20,048 bases of DNA from positions 1 through 20,048 of the forward strand of contig VGYW01000110.1 of the NCBI GenBank assembly GCA_016872875.1, read 5' to 3'. Source of the stretch: Planctomycetota bacterium. Lineage in GTDB: Bacteria > Planctomycetota > PUPC01 > DSUN01. Below, piece by piece: positions 6,592-14,626 of the stretch (its first letter is position 1; each line of letters starts with the position of its first letter). Below the pieces are notes generated by a model, which made no database searches, was not told the origin of the DNA, and worked only from the letters and a program-made list of their open reading frames with translations. A program made the position numbers and the translations under genes.

Positions 6592-7371
6592 TCAACCGTT
6601 GAGCCTCGGGCGAGCGGGCGAGCGGGCGAACTCGATGAAGCGCCCTGCCGCCCCACTCGGCGCGCCCCTCACCACGAACAGGAAGGGCCGCACCAGGGGA
6701 TACTTGCTCCGCTCCGACTCCGACGGCGAAGGGGGCGTGCCGTCCACGGCCAGCGCCTTCAGCCCCACCCCCACCAGGCCCATCGACATGAACCCGATGG
6801 CGCACGGGTCCCCCTTCACCACCTCCTTCATCGCGCCGTTCGACTCCTGCACCAGCGCGTCGGGCGCGATGCGGACCCCGCCCATGACCTGGCTGACAAA
6901 CGCATCGAGGGTGCCCGACCCCTCCTCGCGCGTGCTCACGCGCACCGGGCGGTCCGGCCCGCCCAGCTCGCGCCAATTCCGAACCCGCCCCGAGAACACG
7001 TCCCGAAGCTCCGCCCGCGAAAGCCCCGTCAGGGGGTTGGACGGGTGCACCACCACCGCGATGGCGTCCTGCGCGATGGCGATGGGCGTCAGCGCCGCCT
7101 CGTCGGGGTCGTCACCGTGGAGGAGGCGCGAGCAGGCGCCGATCTCGGCGATGCCGCTCCGCAGGGCCAGCAGCCCGTGGGTGGAGCCGCCGCCCTGCAC
7201 CTCCACGTGGACGCCCGGCTCCTTCTTGCCGAACTCCTCCGCCAGCATCTCCGCGAAGGGGAGAATCGAGGTGGAGCCGACGACGTGGACGGCCTCCCGC
7301 CTGTCGCTGCCGCACCCGGCGCAGAGCAGCGCCGGCACGATCAGTCCTAGAAACGCTGTGGGCGCTCCCAT
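6592..7371 (-). CDS. pstS: Phosphate-binding lipoprotein PstS (copy 2), C-terminus frameshifted
   Basis: This is the first gene of the pst operon, encoding a 259-residue paralogue of the downstream PstS. ATG at 7371 is preceded by AAGGAG at 8 bases. The signal peptide ends LCAG-C (lipid Cys20). Phosphate-pocket segments VVGSTSILPFAE, VQGGGSTHG, TREEGSGTLDAF and VQESNGAM are all kept. The end is abnormal: after EFARSP the frame reads ARPRLNG and stops. Removing one copy of an 8-bp tandem duplication (6610-6625) restores the family-like SPEAQRLIEQE in continuous frame. The duplication therefore cost roughly the last helix. The protein may still bind phosphate, because that helix lies outside the pocket in the family. 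The duplication could also be an assembly error. The start lies 35 bp from the proximal end of the predicted promoter. Confidence 0.9.
   Translation of the reverse strand: MGAPTAFLGLIVPALLCAGCGSDRREAVHVVGSTSILPFAEMLAEEFGKKEPGVHVEVQGGGSTHGLLALRSGIAEIGACSRLLHGDDPDEAALTPIAIAQDAIAVVVHPSNPLTGLSRAELRDVFSGRVRNWRELGGPDRPVRVSTREEGSGTLDAFVSQVMGGVRIAPDALVQESNGAMKEVVKGDPCAIGFMSMGLVGVGLKALAVDGTPPSPSESERSKYPLVRPFLFVVRGAPSGAAGRFIEFARSPARPRLNG
6610..6625. repeat. 8-bp tandem duplication causing frameshift in pstS2
   Basis: GCGAGCGG occurs twice in direct succession (6610-6617, 6618-6625) and a third, partial copy follows. On the minus strand this inserts 8 bases after the FARSP codons and shifts the frame to an early TGA at 6592-6594. 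With one unit removed, translation continues as SPEAQRLIEQE, matching PstS1's SPPAQAILEKE. Confidence 0.85.
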
Positions 7372-7405
7372 CGCACGCACTCCTTGCCATCCCCCAACGC
7401 CCGCG

Positions 7406-7434
7406 ATTGTACCGGAGAGCGCCGCCTTTTTCAA
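7406..7434 (-). promoter_or_regulatory. Predicted sigma-70 promoter of the pst operon
   Basis: On the minus strand, TTGAAA (7429-7434) is followed by a 17-base spacer and TACAAT (7406-7411). This is close to consensus and rare in so GC-rich a region. It points at pstS2, whose ATG is at 7371. The -35 box overlaps the TGA stop of the PhoB relic. I see no clear Pho-box repeat next to it. Confidence 0.75.
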
Positions 7435-7505
7435 GCCGGCACGCGTGGGCTGAAGGGCTTGGCCACGTAGTCGTCGTCCACCACCAGCACGCGCGCCTTC
7501 GGCAT
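7431..7505 (-). pseudogene. Vestigial PhoB-like response regulator (internally deleted, 24 codons)
   Basis: A short frame with a good ribosome site (GAGGAG, 6 bases before ATG 7503-7505) encodes MPKARVLVVDDDYVAKPFSP and then RVPA-stop. The first 12 residues are the beta-1 strand and acidic Asp pair that open a receiver (REC) domain. YVAKPFSP is the beta-5/alpha-5 segment that ends one (usually D-D-Y-V-x-K-P-F-S-P-R-E-L in PhoB/OmpR-type regulators). Roughly 85-90 residues between them, including the phospho-accepting Asp, and the whole DNA-binding domain are gone. The junction falls on repeated GAC codons, consistent with a microhomology deletion. Its position directly upstream of pst fits a lost phoB. 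It is most likely a relic; a translated leader peptide is a weaker alternative. Confidence 0.72.
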
Positions 7506-7653
7506 CGTTCTCTCCTCAACCCGGGCATCCACCAACATCATGGCCCGTTCCTGGCCCACAAGCGTTGGGCGCGCGTTAGGATCGGGTCGGGCTCTCGTTA
7601 GTTCCTGCGCGGATTGCGGCTGCGCCTGGCGGGGCCATAGTCGCCTTCGCTGC

Positions 7654-7682
7654 TTGACGGCATGGCGGCAGCCGGCTACCAT
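7654..7682 (+). promoter_or_regulatory. Predicted sigma-70 promoter of the porin gene
   Basis: TTGACG (7654-7659), a 17-base spacer, and TACCAT (7677-7682) precede the porin ATG at 7758 by about 75 bases. The -10 box is only a partial match, so this is a moderate prediction. The 252-base divergent gap between the PhoB relic and the porin shows no palindromic element. Confidence 0.5.
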
Positions 7683-7757
7683 GCGCTCGTCCACTTCGCG
7701 CGTCACGTTCCCCGGAGCTTGGGCGAATGAGGTGAGGGGTTGGGCCGCAGAAAGCAG

Positions 7758-9095
7758 ATGTCGAAGGCTCCATTGTGGTTCGCGCTTGCGCTCTGGTCTG
7801 CGCCAGGGCTTGGGGCTTTGGCGGGCGGTCCCGCCCCGCCGAAGGCTGAAGAGGACTTGCTCGACCGCATCAGGACCGTCAGGGCCGGCGATGTGGCCTT
7901 CAAGTTCGGCTTCGAGGAACGCGTCCGCGTGGAGCACTGGAACAACGAGGACCTCGACAGCGGCCTGGACGACCGCGACACGCGCACCTTCGCCCGCACG
8001 CGCATCAGGATGGATACGGTTTTCAACAAGTGGTTGCAGACCCGCGTGGAGCTTGTGGACGGGCGGGAGTGGGAGTCGGACCGCGAGCCGCGTCCACAGA
8101 ACGACGACCTCGACCTTCACCAGGCCTACGCGCAGGTGAACCTGAAGCCGTGGATGCTGCGCCTGGGGCGGCAGGAGGTGGAGTTCGGCTCGAAGCGCCT
8201 CGTGGGCGCGCCCACCTGGAACAACCTGCTGCGCAGCTTCGACGCCGCACGCCTCTCCTTCGACGCCGACGCCGCCGAGGTCCACGCCTTCGCCGGCAGC
8301 GTGGTGGTGAACGAGGACGACAGGTTCAACAGGCGCCGCCACCACGACTGGCTCTTCGGCGTCTTCTCCACCATCAAGGCCCTTGGCCCCCACAAGCTGG
8401 ACCTCTACGCCCTCGCCCTGCGGAACCACAACAAGCTCTCCCAAGTGACCGGCGAGGACAGGGTGAAGGGGCACCACGACTGTGACACCTTCGGTGCGCG
8501 CCTATACGGCAAGCTCACGGAGCGCTGGACCTACGACGTGGAGGCGGCGGTCCAGCGCGGCCGCTACTCGAACGACAGGATACGCGCCTGGGCCTTCCAC
8601 GCCGATACCGCCTACACCCTCCCCCTTCCCTGGCAGCCAACCATTCAGCCGCTGTTCAACTATGCCAGCGGCGACAATGACCCCGGCGACGGGGTGCGAG
8701 GCACCTTCGATCCCCTCTTCACCTCCACCCACAACGTCTATGGCGGGATAATGGACCTCGTGACGTGGATGAACATCCGGGTGGCCGGCGTGCGGGTGCG
8801 CGCCAAGCCGGCCAAGAAGCTCACCGTGGCGGTCGAGTTCCACCGCTACTGGCTGGCCGAGGACGCGGACGCCTGGTATGCGACGGGCAAGAGGGTTCGG
8901 CGGCGCGACGCGGCGGGCAACTCGGGCGATGACATCGGCTACGAGGTCGGCTTCTGGGCCAGATACGCCTTCAGCCAGCGCTTCGAGGTCGAGGGCGGCC
9001 TCGCCCACTTCCACGCCGGCGGCTTCCCCGACCGCACCGGCGCCAGCGACGGAATGGACTTCTGCTACTTCCAGACGGTGCTGAAGTGCTGGTAG
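7758..9095 (+). CDS. Outer-membrane porin, alginate-export family-like
   Basis: The product is 445 residues from ATG 7758; a TTG six codons earlier is an alternative. Residues 1-22 form a signal peptide ending near LGALA. The mature part has alternating amphipathic strands rich in aromatic and charged residues. It includes RTRIRMDTVFNKWLQTRVEL, AYAQVNLKPWMLRLGRQEVE followed by FGSKRLVG, and later LFNYASGDNDPGDG. That arrangement is typical of the alginate-export beta-barrel family (AlgE-like). The C-terminus ends with alternating hydrophobics and a terminal Trp (YFQTVLKCW), as expected for outer-membrane insertion. The family contains porins for alginate and also many of unknown substrate. 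Lying back-to-back with the pst block it could be a phosphate- or polyphosphate-related porin, but that is only context. Confidence 0.82.
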   Translation: MSKAPLWFALALWSAPGLGALAGGPAPPKAEEDLLDRIRTVRAGDVAFKFGFEERVRVEHWNNEDLDSGLDDRDTRTFARTRIRMDTVFNKWLQTRVELVDGREWESDREPRPQNDDLDLHQAYAQVNLKPWMLRLGRQEVEFGSKRLVGAPTWNNLLRSFDAARLSFDADAAEVHAFAGSVVVNEDDRFNRRRHHDWLFGVFSTIKALGPHKLDLYALALRNHNKLSQVTGEDRVKGHHDCDTFGARLYGKLTERWTYDVEAAVQRGRYSNDRIRAWAFHADTAYTLPLPWQPTIQPLFNYASGDNDPGDGVRGTFDPLFTSTHNVYGGIMDLVTWMNIRVAGVRVRAKPAKKLTVAVEFHRYWLAEDADAWYATGKRVRRRDAAGNSGDDIGYEVGFWARYAFSQRFEVEGGLAHFHAGGFPDRTGASDGMDFCYFQTVLKCW

Positions 9096-9110
9096 ATGTC
9101 GTTTTTCTCC

Positions 9111-9138
9111 TTGCTTTGCGGGGCCAGGTCAGTATAAT
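9111..9138 (+). promoter_or_regulatory. Predicted sigma-70 promoter for rpmE
   Basis: TTGCTT (9111-9116), a 16-base spacer and a perfect TATAAT (9133-9138) lie 57 bases before the rpmE ATG. The AT-rich stretch that follows (TAGAATATC) contrasts with the surroundings. It probably starts the rpmE-prfA-prmC transcript. Confidence 0.75.
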
Positions 9139-9194
9139 AGAATATCTTTTGGGGGGAGTCTACCTCTGGCGAACCATGAGAGGCAGGAAAGCCC

Positions 9195-9461
9195 ATGAAG
9201 AAAGGCATCCATCCCGATTACGTCGAGTGCACAGTGACCTGCGGCTGCGGGAACCGCTTCACGACCCGCTCGACGAAGCCGGCGATCAACGTGGAGGTCT
9301 GCTCGAACTGCCATCCGTTCTACACGGGGAAGCAGAAGTTCGTGGACACGGCGGGCCGGGTGGAACGCTTCCAGCGCCGCTATGGATGGAAGACGCAGGA
9401 GGCGGCTCCCGCGGAGGCGGCGCCCGCGGAGCCTGCCAAGGATGCGGCTCCGGCGCAATGA
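9195..9461 (+). CDS. rpmE: 50S ribosomal protein L31 (zinc-binding type)
   Basis: The 88-residue product opens [20 protein letters not shown], the standard start of L31. Cys16, Cys18, Cys36 and Cys39 form the C-x-C and C-x-x-C zinc site of the Zn-dependent (C+) form. The conserved core continues [20 protein letters not shown]. From about residue 70 there is an Ala/Pro/Glu-rich extension ([19 protein letters not shown]) beyond the usual ~70-residue length. It is probably a disordered tail. AGGAAAG precedes the ATG. It leads into prfA and prmC, a neighbourhood seen in many bacteria. Confidence 0.96.
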   Translation: MKKGIHPDYVECTVTCGCGNRFTTRSTKPAINVEVCSNCHPFYTGKQKFVDTAGRVERFQRRYGWKTQEAAPAEAAPAEPAKDAAPAQ

Positions 9462-9476
9462 CGCGAACTGGCGAGG

Positions 9477-9563
9477 GGATGGTTGGATGAATGGATGGTT
9501 GGATGGTTCTCAGAGAAGACCGGGCTTTCTCATTCATCCATTCATCCACCCATCCAATCATCC
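9477..9563. repeat. Octamer tandem palindrome, copy 2 (GGATGRNT unit)
   Basis: The left arm (9477-9508) is four octamers: GGATGGTT, GGATGAAT, GGATGGTT, GGATGGTT. The right arm (9532-9563) is four octamers on the other strand: GGATGATT, GGATGGGT, GGATGAAT, GGATGAAT. The loop is 23 bases. The order of variants differs from the copy beside phoU, so the arms have been rearranged or partly expanded independently. It fills the gap between rpmE and prfA. Confidence 0.93.
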
Positions 9564-9595
9564 CCTCGGCAACATAGCGCGGAGACGGTGTTAGG

Positions 9596-10678
9596 ATGCT
9601 CAGCGAAACGCTGGTGAAGAAGCTCGACGGGATGAGCAGCCGCTATGCGGAGCTGGAGCGGCTTCTGGCCTCGGCAGAGGTGGCCTCCAACCCCGGGCGC
9701 GCCCGCGTGCTCAGCAAGGAGCTCGGTTCGCTTGCGCGGACCGTGCGCCAGTACGATGCCCTCCGCACGCTCCAGACGCGGTACGCTGAGACTAAGGCCC
9801 TCCTCGACGGCGATGGGGACGACCCTGAGTTCCGCCAGCTCGCCCAGGAGGAGTTGCGGGGACTCGACGAGCAGATCACGAAGACTGAAGAGGCGATCAA
9901 GGACAGCTTCGTGACGACCGACAAGGACACTGCCCGCGACGTGATCGTGGAGATTCGCGCGGGCACGGGCGGCGAGGAGGCCGCGCTCTTCGTGGCAGAC
10001 CTCTTCCGCATGTACCAGAAGTACGCCGAGAAGAAGGGCTGGAAGACCGAGCTGATGCACACCCACGCCACCGACCTCGGCGGGCTGAAGGAGGTCTTCT
10101 TCTCGGTGGAAGGCCAGGACGTCTACAAGCACCTCCGCCACGAGAGCGGCGTCCACCGCGTCCAGCGCGTGCCCGTCACCGAGGCCAGCGGCCGCCGCCA
10201 CACCTCCACCGTCACCGTCGCCGTCCTCCCCGCCGCCGAGGAGGAGGAGGTCGAGATCAAGCCCGAGGACCTTGAGTGGGACACCTTCCGGGCGTCCGGG
10301 CCGGGGGGCCAGAACGTCAACAAGGTTAGCTCAGCGGTGCGGCTGACGCACAAGCCGACCGGCACCGTGGTGCACATGCAGGACGACCGTTCCCAACACA
10401 AGAACCGTGCGAAGGCGCTCAGGGTGCTCCGCTCGATCCTCTACGAGCGCAAGCGCGCCGAGGAGGCCAAGGCGCGCGGCGACCTGCGCCGCGCCCAGGT
10501 GGGCACGGGCGACCGCAGCGAGCGCATCCGCACCTACAACTTCCCCGAAAACCGCCTCAGCGACCACCGCATCGGCCTCACCCTCTACAAGCTGGACGCC
10601 ATCATGCTGGGCGACCTCGACGACGTGGTGGGCGCGCTCAACGAACACGAGAGGCAGCAGAGGCTGGGGGAACTGTGA
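9596..10678 (+). CDS. prfA: Peptide chain release factor 1
   Basis: RF1 recognises UAA and UAG stop codons in the ribosomal A site and triggers peptide release. The 360-residue length is normal. The tripeptide decoding motif is PVT (in RVPVTEASGR), the P-x-T class of RF1 rather than the SPF of RF2. The catalytic GGQ is Gly237-Gly238-Gln239 within SGPGGQNVNKVSSAVRLTH. The Gln is the target of the methyltransferase encoded next. ATG 9596 follows directly after the octamer palindrome; the ribosome site is weak (GGAG about 15 bases upstream). The C-terminal RIRTYNFPENRLSDHRI stretch is canonical. Confidence 0.97.
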   Translation: MLSETLVKKLDGMSSRYAELERLLASAEVASNPGRARVLSKELGSLARTVRQYDALRTLQTRYAETKALLDGDGDDPEFRQLAQEELRGLDEQITKTEEAIKDSFVTTDKDTARDVIVEIRAGTGGEEAALFVADLFRMYQKYAEKKGWKTELMHTHATDLGGLKEVFFSVEGQDVYKHLRHESGVHRVQRVPVTEASGRRHTSTVTVAVLPAAEEEEVEIKPEDLEWDTFRASGPGGQNVNKVSSAVRLTHKPTGTVVHMQDDRSQHKNRAKALRVLRSILYERKRAEEAKARGDLRRAQVGTGDRSERIRTYNFPENRLSDHRIGLTLYKLDAIMLGDLDDVVGALNEHERQQRLGEL

Positions 10679-10679
10679 T

Positions 10680-10795
10680 CTGTCTTGAATCGTCCTCGTC
10701 CTCCTCCTCGTCCTCGTAATCGCTTCTTGGCGGTCGTGGACGAAAGGGATCGAGGACGAGGGACGAGGACGAAGGACGAGGACGATTGAAGACAG
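10680..10795. repeat. Long palindrome with (GGACGA)n-like arms, overlaps prmC start
   Basis: Outer arms of 22 bases (10680-10701 and 10774-10795) are inverted copies with one mismatch. They continue inward as approximate 5-6-bp tandem repeats: TCGTCC/TCC on the left and GGACGA/GAGGA on the right. The right arm contains the TTG start codon of prmC (10786-10788), its next codons, and the purine-rich sequence that would act as ribosome-binding site. A folded mRNA would hide the prmC start. Confidence 0.9.
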
Positions 10796-11670
10796 AGGGC
10801 GAGACCTGGACGATTCAGGCTCTGCTGCGATGGACGACGCGGTTCTTTGAAAGCAAGGGCATCGAGGGAGCGAGGCTGGACGGCGAGCTGCTGCTCGCCC
10901 GTGCGCTGGGCTGGAAGCGGATTGATCTCTACGCCCGCTTCGACCACGTGCCGAGCGGCGGCGCGCTCGACCGCTTCCGCGAGATGGTGCGCGCTCGCGC
11001 TCTGCGGCGAGTGCCGGCCAGGTATCTGATGGGCGAGACCGAGTTCTTCTCGCTCCCCTTCGCCGTCTCGCCCGCGGTGCTGATACCGCGGCCGGAGACT
11101 GAGCTGCTCGTCGAGCGGGCGCTGGAGGTGCTGCCGAAGGGCCAGGAGGCGGCGCTGGCCGCCGACCTCGGCACGGGCAGCGGGGCCATCGCCGTGGCCG
11201 TGGCCGTCCACCGCCCGGCGGCGAGGCTGGTGGCGACCGATGCTTCGGCGGAAGCGCTGGCAGTCGCCAGGGCCAACGCCGAGCGCCACGGCGTGGCGGA
11301 GCGGATCGAGTTCCGGCAGGGCGACTGGTTCGCCGCCCTGGCGCCCGGCACGCGCTTCGATGCCGTCCTGAGCAACCCGCCCTACGTGGCGACGGCTGAC
11401 CTGGAGCGTGCGATGCCCGAGGTGCGGGACCACGAGCCGCGCGCGGCCCTCGACGGCGGTCCGGACGGCCTGAGCGTCGTGCGGCTCCTCATCGCGGGCG
11501 GTGCCGCGTGGCTCAAGCCGGGCGGCTGGCTGGTCCTGGAGACCGGGGCTGGCCAGGCCGAGGCCGTGTTGCGATTGGCTAGAGAGGCCAACGCTTACGG
11601 GACGACGCAGGTGAGGCCCGACTACCAGGGCATCCCCCGCATCGTCTCGGTGCAGGCCAAGAGCGTCTGA
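10786..11670 (+). CDS. prmC: Release factor glutamine N5-methyltransferase PrmC
   Basis: PrmC methylates the Gln of the GGQ motif of RF1/RF2 using S-adenosylmethionine. The 294 residues comprise an N-terminal helical domain (about 8-80) and a Rossmann methyltransferase domain. That domain has the SAM motif DLGTGSG (Gly129-Thr-Gly-Ser-Gly133) and the substrate-Gln-binding NPPY (Asn197-Tyr200). IPRPETELLVE precedes the SAM motif as usual. The start TTG at 10786 lies in the arm of a palindrome, with GGACGAGG just upstream. The C-terminus reads VQAKSV; KSV and the TGA come from the outer arm of the nested palindrome at 11659-11795, exactly as in PstA. It follows prfA, its substrate gene. Confidence 0.95.
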   Translation: MKTEGETWTIQALLRWTTRFFESKGIEGARLDGELLLARALGWKRIDLYARFDHVPSGGALDRFREMVRARALRRVPARYLMGETEFFSLPFAVSPAVLIPRPETELLVERALEVLPKGQEAALAADLGTGSGAIAVAVAVHRPAARLVATDASAEALAVARANAERHGVAERIEFRQGDWFAALAPGTRFDAVLSNPPYVATADLERAMPEVRDHEPRAALDGGPDGLSVVRLLIAGGAAWLKPGGWLVLETGAGQAEAVLRLAREANAYGTTQVRPDYQGIPRIVSVQAKSV

Positions 11671-11795
11671 GAGAATGAGCCTGATGCCCTTATTCACTCG
11701 AAGACGGGCAGTTTGTAGTGCGGCCTTCAGGCCGTCTTTGCCGGCGACGGGCTAAAGCCCGCACTACGAACCTGCTCATTGTCTTAGACGCTCTT
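11659..11795. repeat. Nested palindromic element, copy 2 (overlaps prmC stop), inverted relative to copy 1
   Basis: Outer arms at 11659-11680 and 11774-11795 (22 bases, two mismatches) enclose the same 53-bp double-hairpin core (11715-11767) found at 3877-3929, here in the opposite orientation. The left arm is AAGAGCGTCTGA-AGAATGAGC-like and carries the last three codons and stop of prmC. Core stems are conserved while the linker between them differs (9 bases), so structure appears to be kept more than sequence. Confidence 0.92.
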
Positions 11796-11875
11796 GAGCT
11801 GTAAATCGTGGAACGAGCGGGAGCCGCTTCCCCGTCACCCCGTGTTCCCAGCGGCCAGCCCGGGCGAGCCGTGCC

Positions 11876-11936
11876 CACAGGCAAGATGCCTGTGCCACCT
11901 TGTAAGAATGGTGGTGGCACAGGCTTCCAGCCTGTG
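11876..11936. repeat. Second nested palindrome upstream of murA (ACAGGC family)
   Basis: CACAGGC-aagat-GCCTGTG (11876-11894) and CACAGGC-ttcca-GCCTGTG (11918-11936) are each local hairpins. In addition GCCTGTGCCACC (11888-11899) pairs with GGTGGCACAGGC (11913-11924). This again gives two alternative folds. It lies 80 bp after the other nested element, in the 322-bp prmC-murA gap. Confidence 0.85.
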
Positions 11937-11992
11937 TGGTGCGCGCGGGCGCGGCGGGCGCCTCAGGATTCCGCGAGAGAGGACGGATTGCG

Positions 11993-13297
<1,305 letters not shown>

Positions 13298-13300
13298 GCG

Positions 13301-14614
13301 GTGTTTGAGGCACTCTCGGAACGCCTGAAGTCGGCCTTGCGCTTCTTCACCTCGCAGGGCCAGCTCAACGAGAAGAACATCGCCGAGGGACTCCGCGAGG
13401 TCCGCACCGCGCTCCTCGAGGCCGACGTCAACTACAAGGTCGCGCGCGACTTCATCGAGCGGGTCCAGCAGCGCGCCGTCGGCCAGGACGTCATCCGCTC
13501 CGTCACCCCCGGCCAGCAGGTCGTCAAGATCGTCTACGACGAGCTCATTCAACTGATGGGTCCGGTGGACCCCTCGGTCCCGACGAACGCCGAGCGGCCG
13601 ACCGTGGTGATGCTCTGCGGCCTCCAGGGCCACGGCAAGACCACGACGGCGGGCAAGCTGGGCATCTACCTGCGCAAGAAGGGGCGCAAGCCGCTCCTCG
13701 TCGCCGCCGACCTCCAGCGCCCGGCCGCAGTTGACCAGCTCGAACAGGTGGGCGCCGCCGCAGGAATCCCCGTTTTCACGGACCGCCAGGCCTCCCCGCC
13801 CCGCGTGTGCAAGAAGAGCCTGCGCTATGCCGAGGAGAACGGCCTGAACGCGGTCATCCTCGACACCGCGGGCCGCCTCCACATAGACCACGCAATGATG
13901 GCCGAGGTCCGCGAGATCGCGGAGCGCATCGAGCCCGACCAGATTCTGCTGGTGTGCAACGCGCAGACGGGCCAGGACGCCGTGAACTCGGCCGCCGAGT
14001 TCAACCGCCAGCTCGAGCTAAGCGGCGTGATCCTGACGATGCTGGACGGCGACGCCCGCGGGGGCGCCGCCCTCAGCATCAAGGCCGTCACAGGCAAGAC
14101 CATCAAGTTCATCGGCGTCGGCGAGAAGCTCGAAGCGCTCGAAGAGTTCCACCCCGAGCGCATGGCCGACCGCATCCTGGGGATGGGCGACGTCCGAACC
14201 CTCGTCGAGAGAGCGCAGGAGACCGTAGACAAGGAGCAGGCCCTCGACTTCCAGAAGAAGCTCCGCGAGGCATCCTTCACCCTCGAAGACTTCGTCCGCC
14301 AACTCGAACAGGTCCGCAAGATGGGCCCCATCAAACAGCTCCTCAAGATGCTCCCCTTCGGCGACAAGCTCGGCCCGATGGACGAGGTGGACGACAAGGA
14401 TTTCGACCAGATCCAGGCGATCATCTACTCGATGACGCCGCAGGAGCGGGCGCACCCCGACGTCATAGACCACAGCCGGCGCCGCCGCATCGCCGCCGGC
14501 TCGGGGACCCAGCCCCACGACGTCAACAGCCTGCTCAAACAGTTCAGGCAGATGCAGAAGATGATGAAGCAACTGCGCCGGAGGGGCAAGGCCCTCTTCG
14601 GCTTTGGCGGCTGA
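13301..14614 (+). CDS. ffh: Signal recognition particle protein Ffh
   Basis: Ffh is the SRP54 GTPase that binds signal sequences and 4.5S RNA and targets ribosomes to the membrane. The 437 residues (GTG start) show the N domain (1-~90, with ALLEADVNYKVARDFI), the G domain, and the Met-rich M domain (about 300-437). The M domain carries the RNA-binding stretch SRRRRIAAGSGTQPHDVNSL and a QMQKMMKQL tail. G1 reads GLQGHGKTT (His111, where Ser or Ala is usual). The guanine-recognition motif reads TMLD (Met247, where TKxD is usual). DTAGR (188-192) and DGDARGGAALS are canonical. The two substitutions are the only odd features. It lies 3 bases after murA and is followed by a palindrome-filled gap before rpsP. 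Confidence 0.96.
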   Translation: MFEALSERLKSALRFFTSQGQLNEKNIAEGLREVRTALLEADVNYKVARDFIERVQQRAVGQDVIRSVTPGQQVVKIVYDELIQLMGPVDPSVPTNAERPTVVMLCGLQGHGKTTTAGKLGIYLRKKGRKPLLVAADLQRPAAVDQLEQVGAAAGIPVFTDRQASPPRVCKKSLRYAEENGLNAVILDTAGRLHIDHAMMAEVREIAERIEPDQILLVCNAQTGQDAVNSAAEFNRQLELSGVILTMLDGDARGGAALSIKAVTGKTIKFIGVGEKLEALEEFHPERMADRILGMGDVRTLVERAQETVDKEQALDFQKKLREASFTLEDFVRQLEQVRKMGPIKQLLKMLPFGDKLGPMDEVDDKDFDQIQAIIYSMTPQERAHPDVIDHSRRRRIAAGSGTQPHDVNSLLKQFRQMQKMMKQLRRRGKALFGFGG

Positions 14615-14626
14615 CGCCGTCTTTGT

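Noticed and set aside
5977..7350. A 457-codon plus-strand open frame across both pstS genes
   Set aside because: It is antisense to two PstS genes with intact motifs; its His/Arg/Ala/Gly-rich translation has no recognisable domain.
7372..7430. Pho box near the pst promoter
   Set aside because: No pair of CTGTCAT-like direct repeats with 11-bp spacing is visible near the -35 region; only the sigma-70 boxes are convincing.
7431..7505. Functional phoB gene
   Set aside because: It lacks the phosphorylation site, most of the receiver domain and the entire DNA-binding domain.
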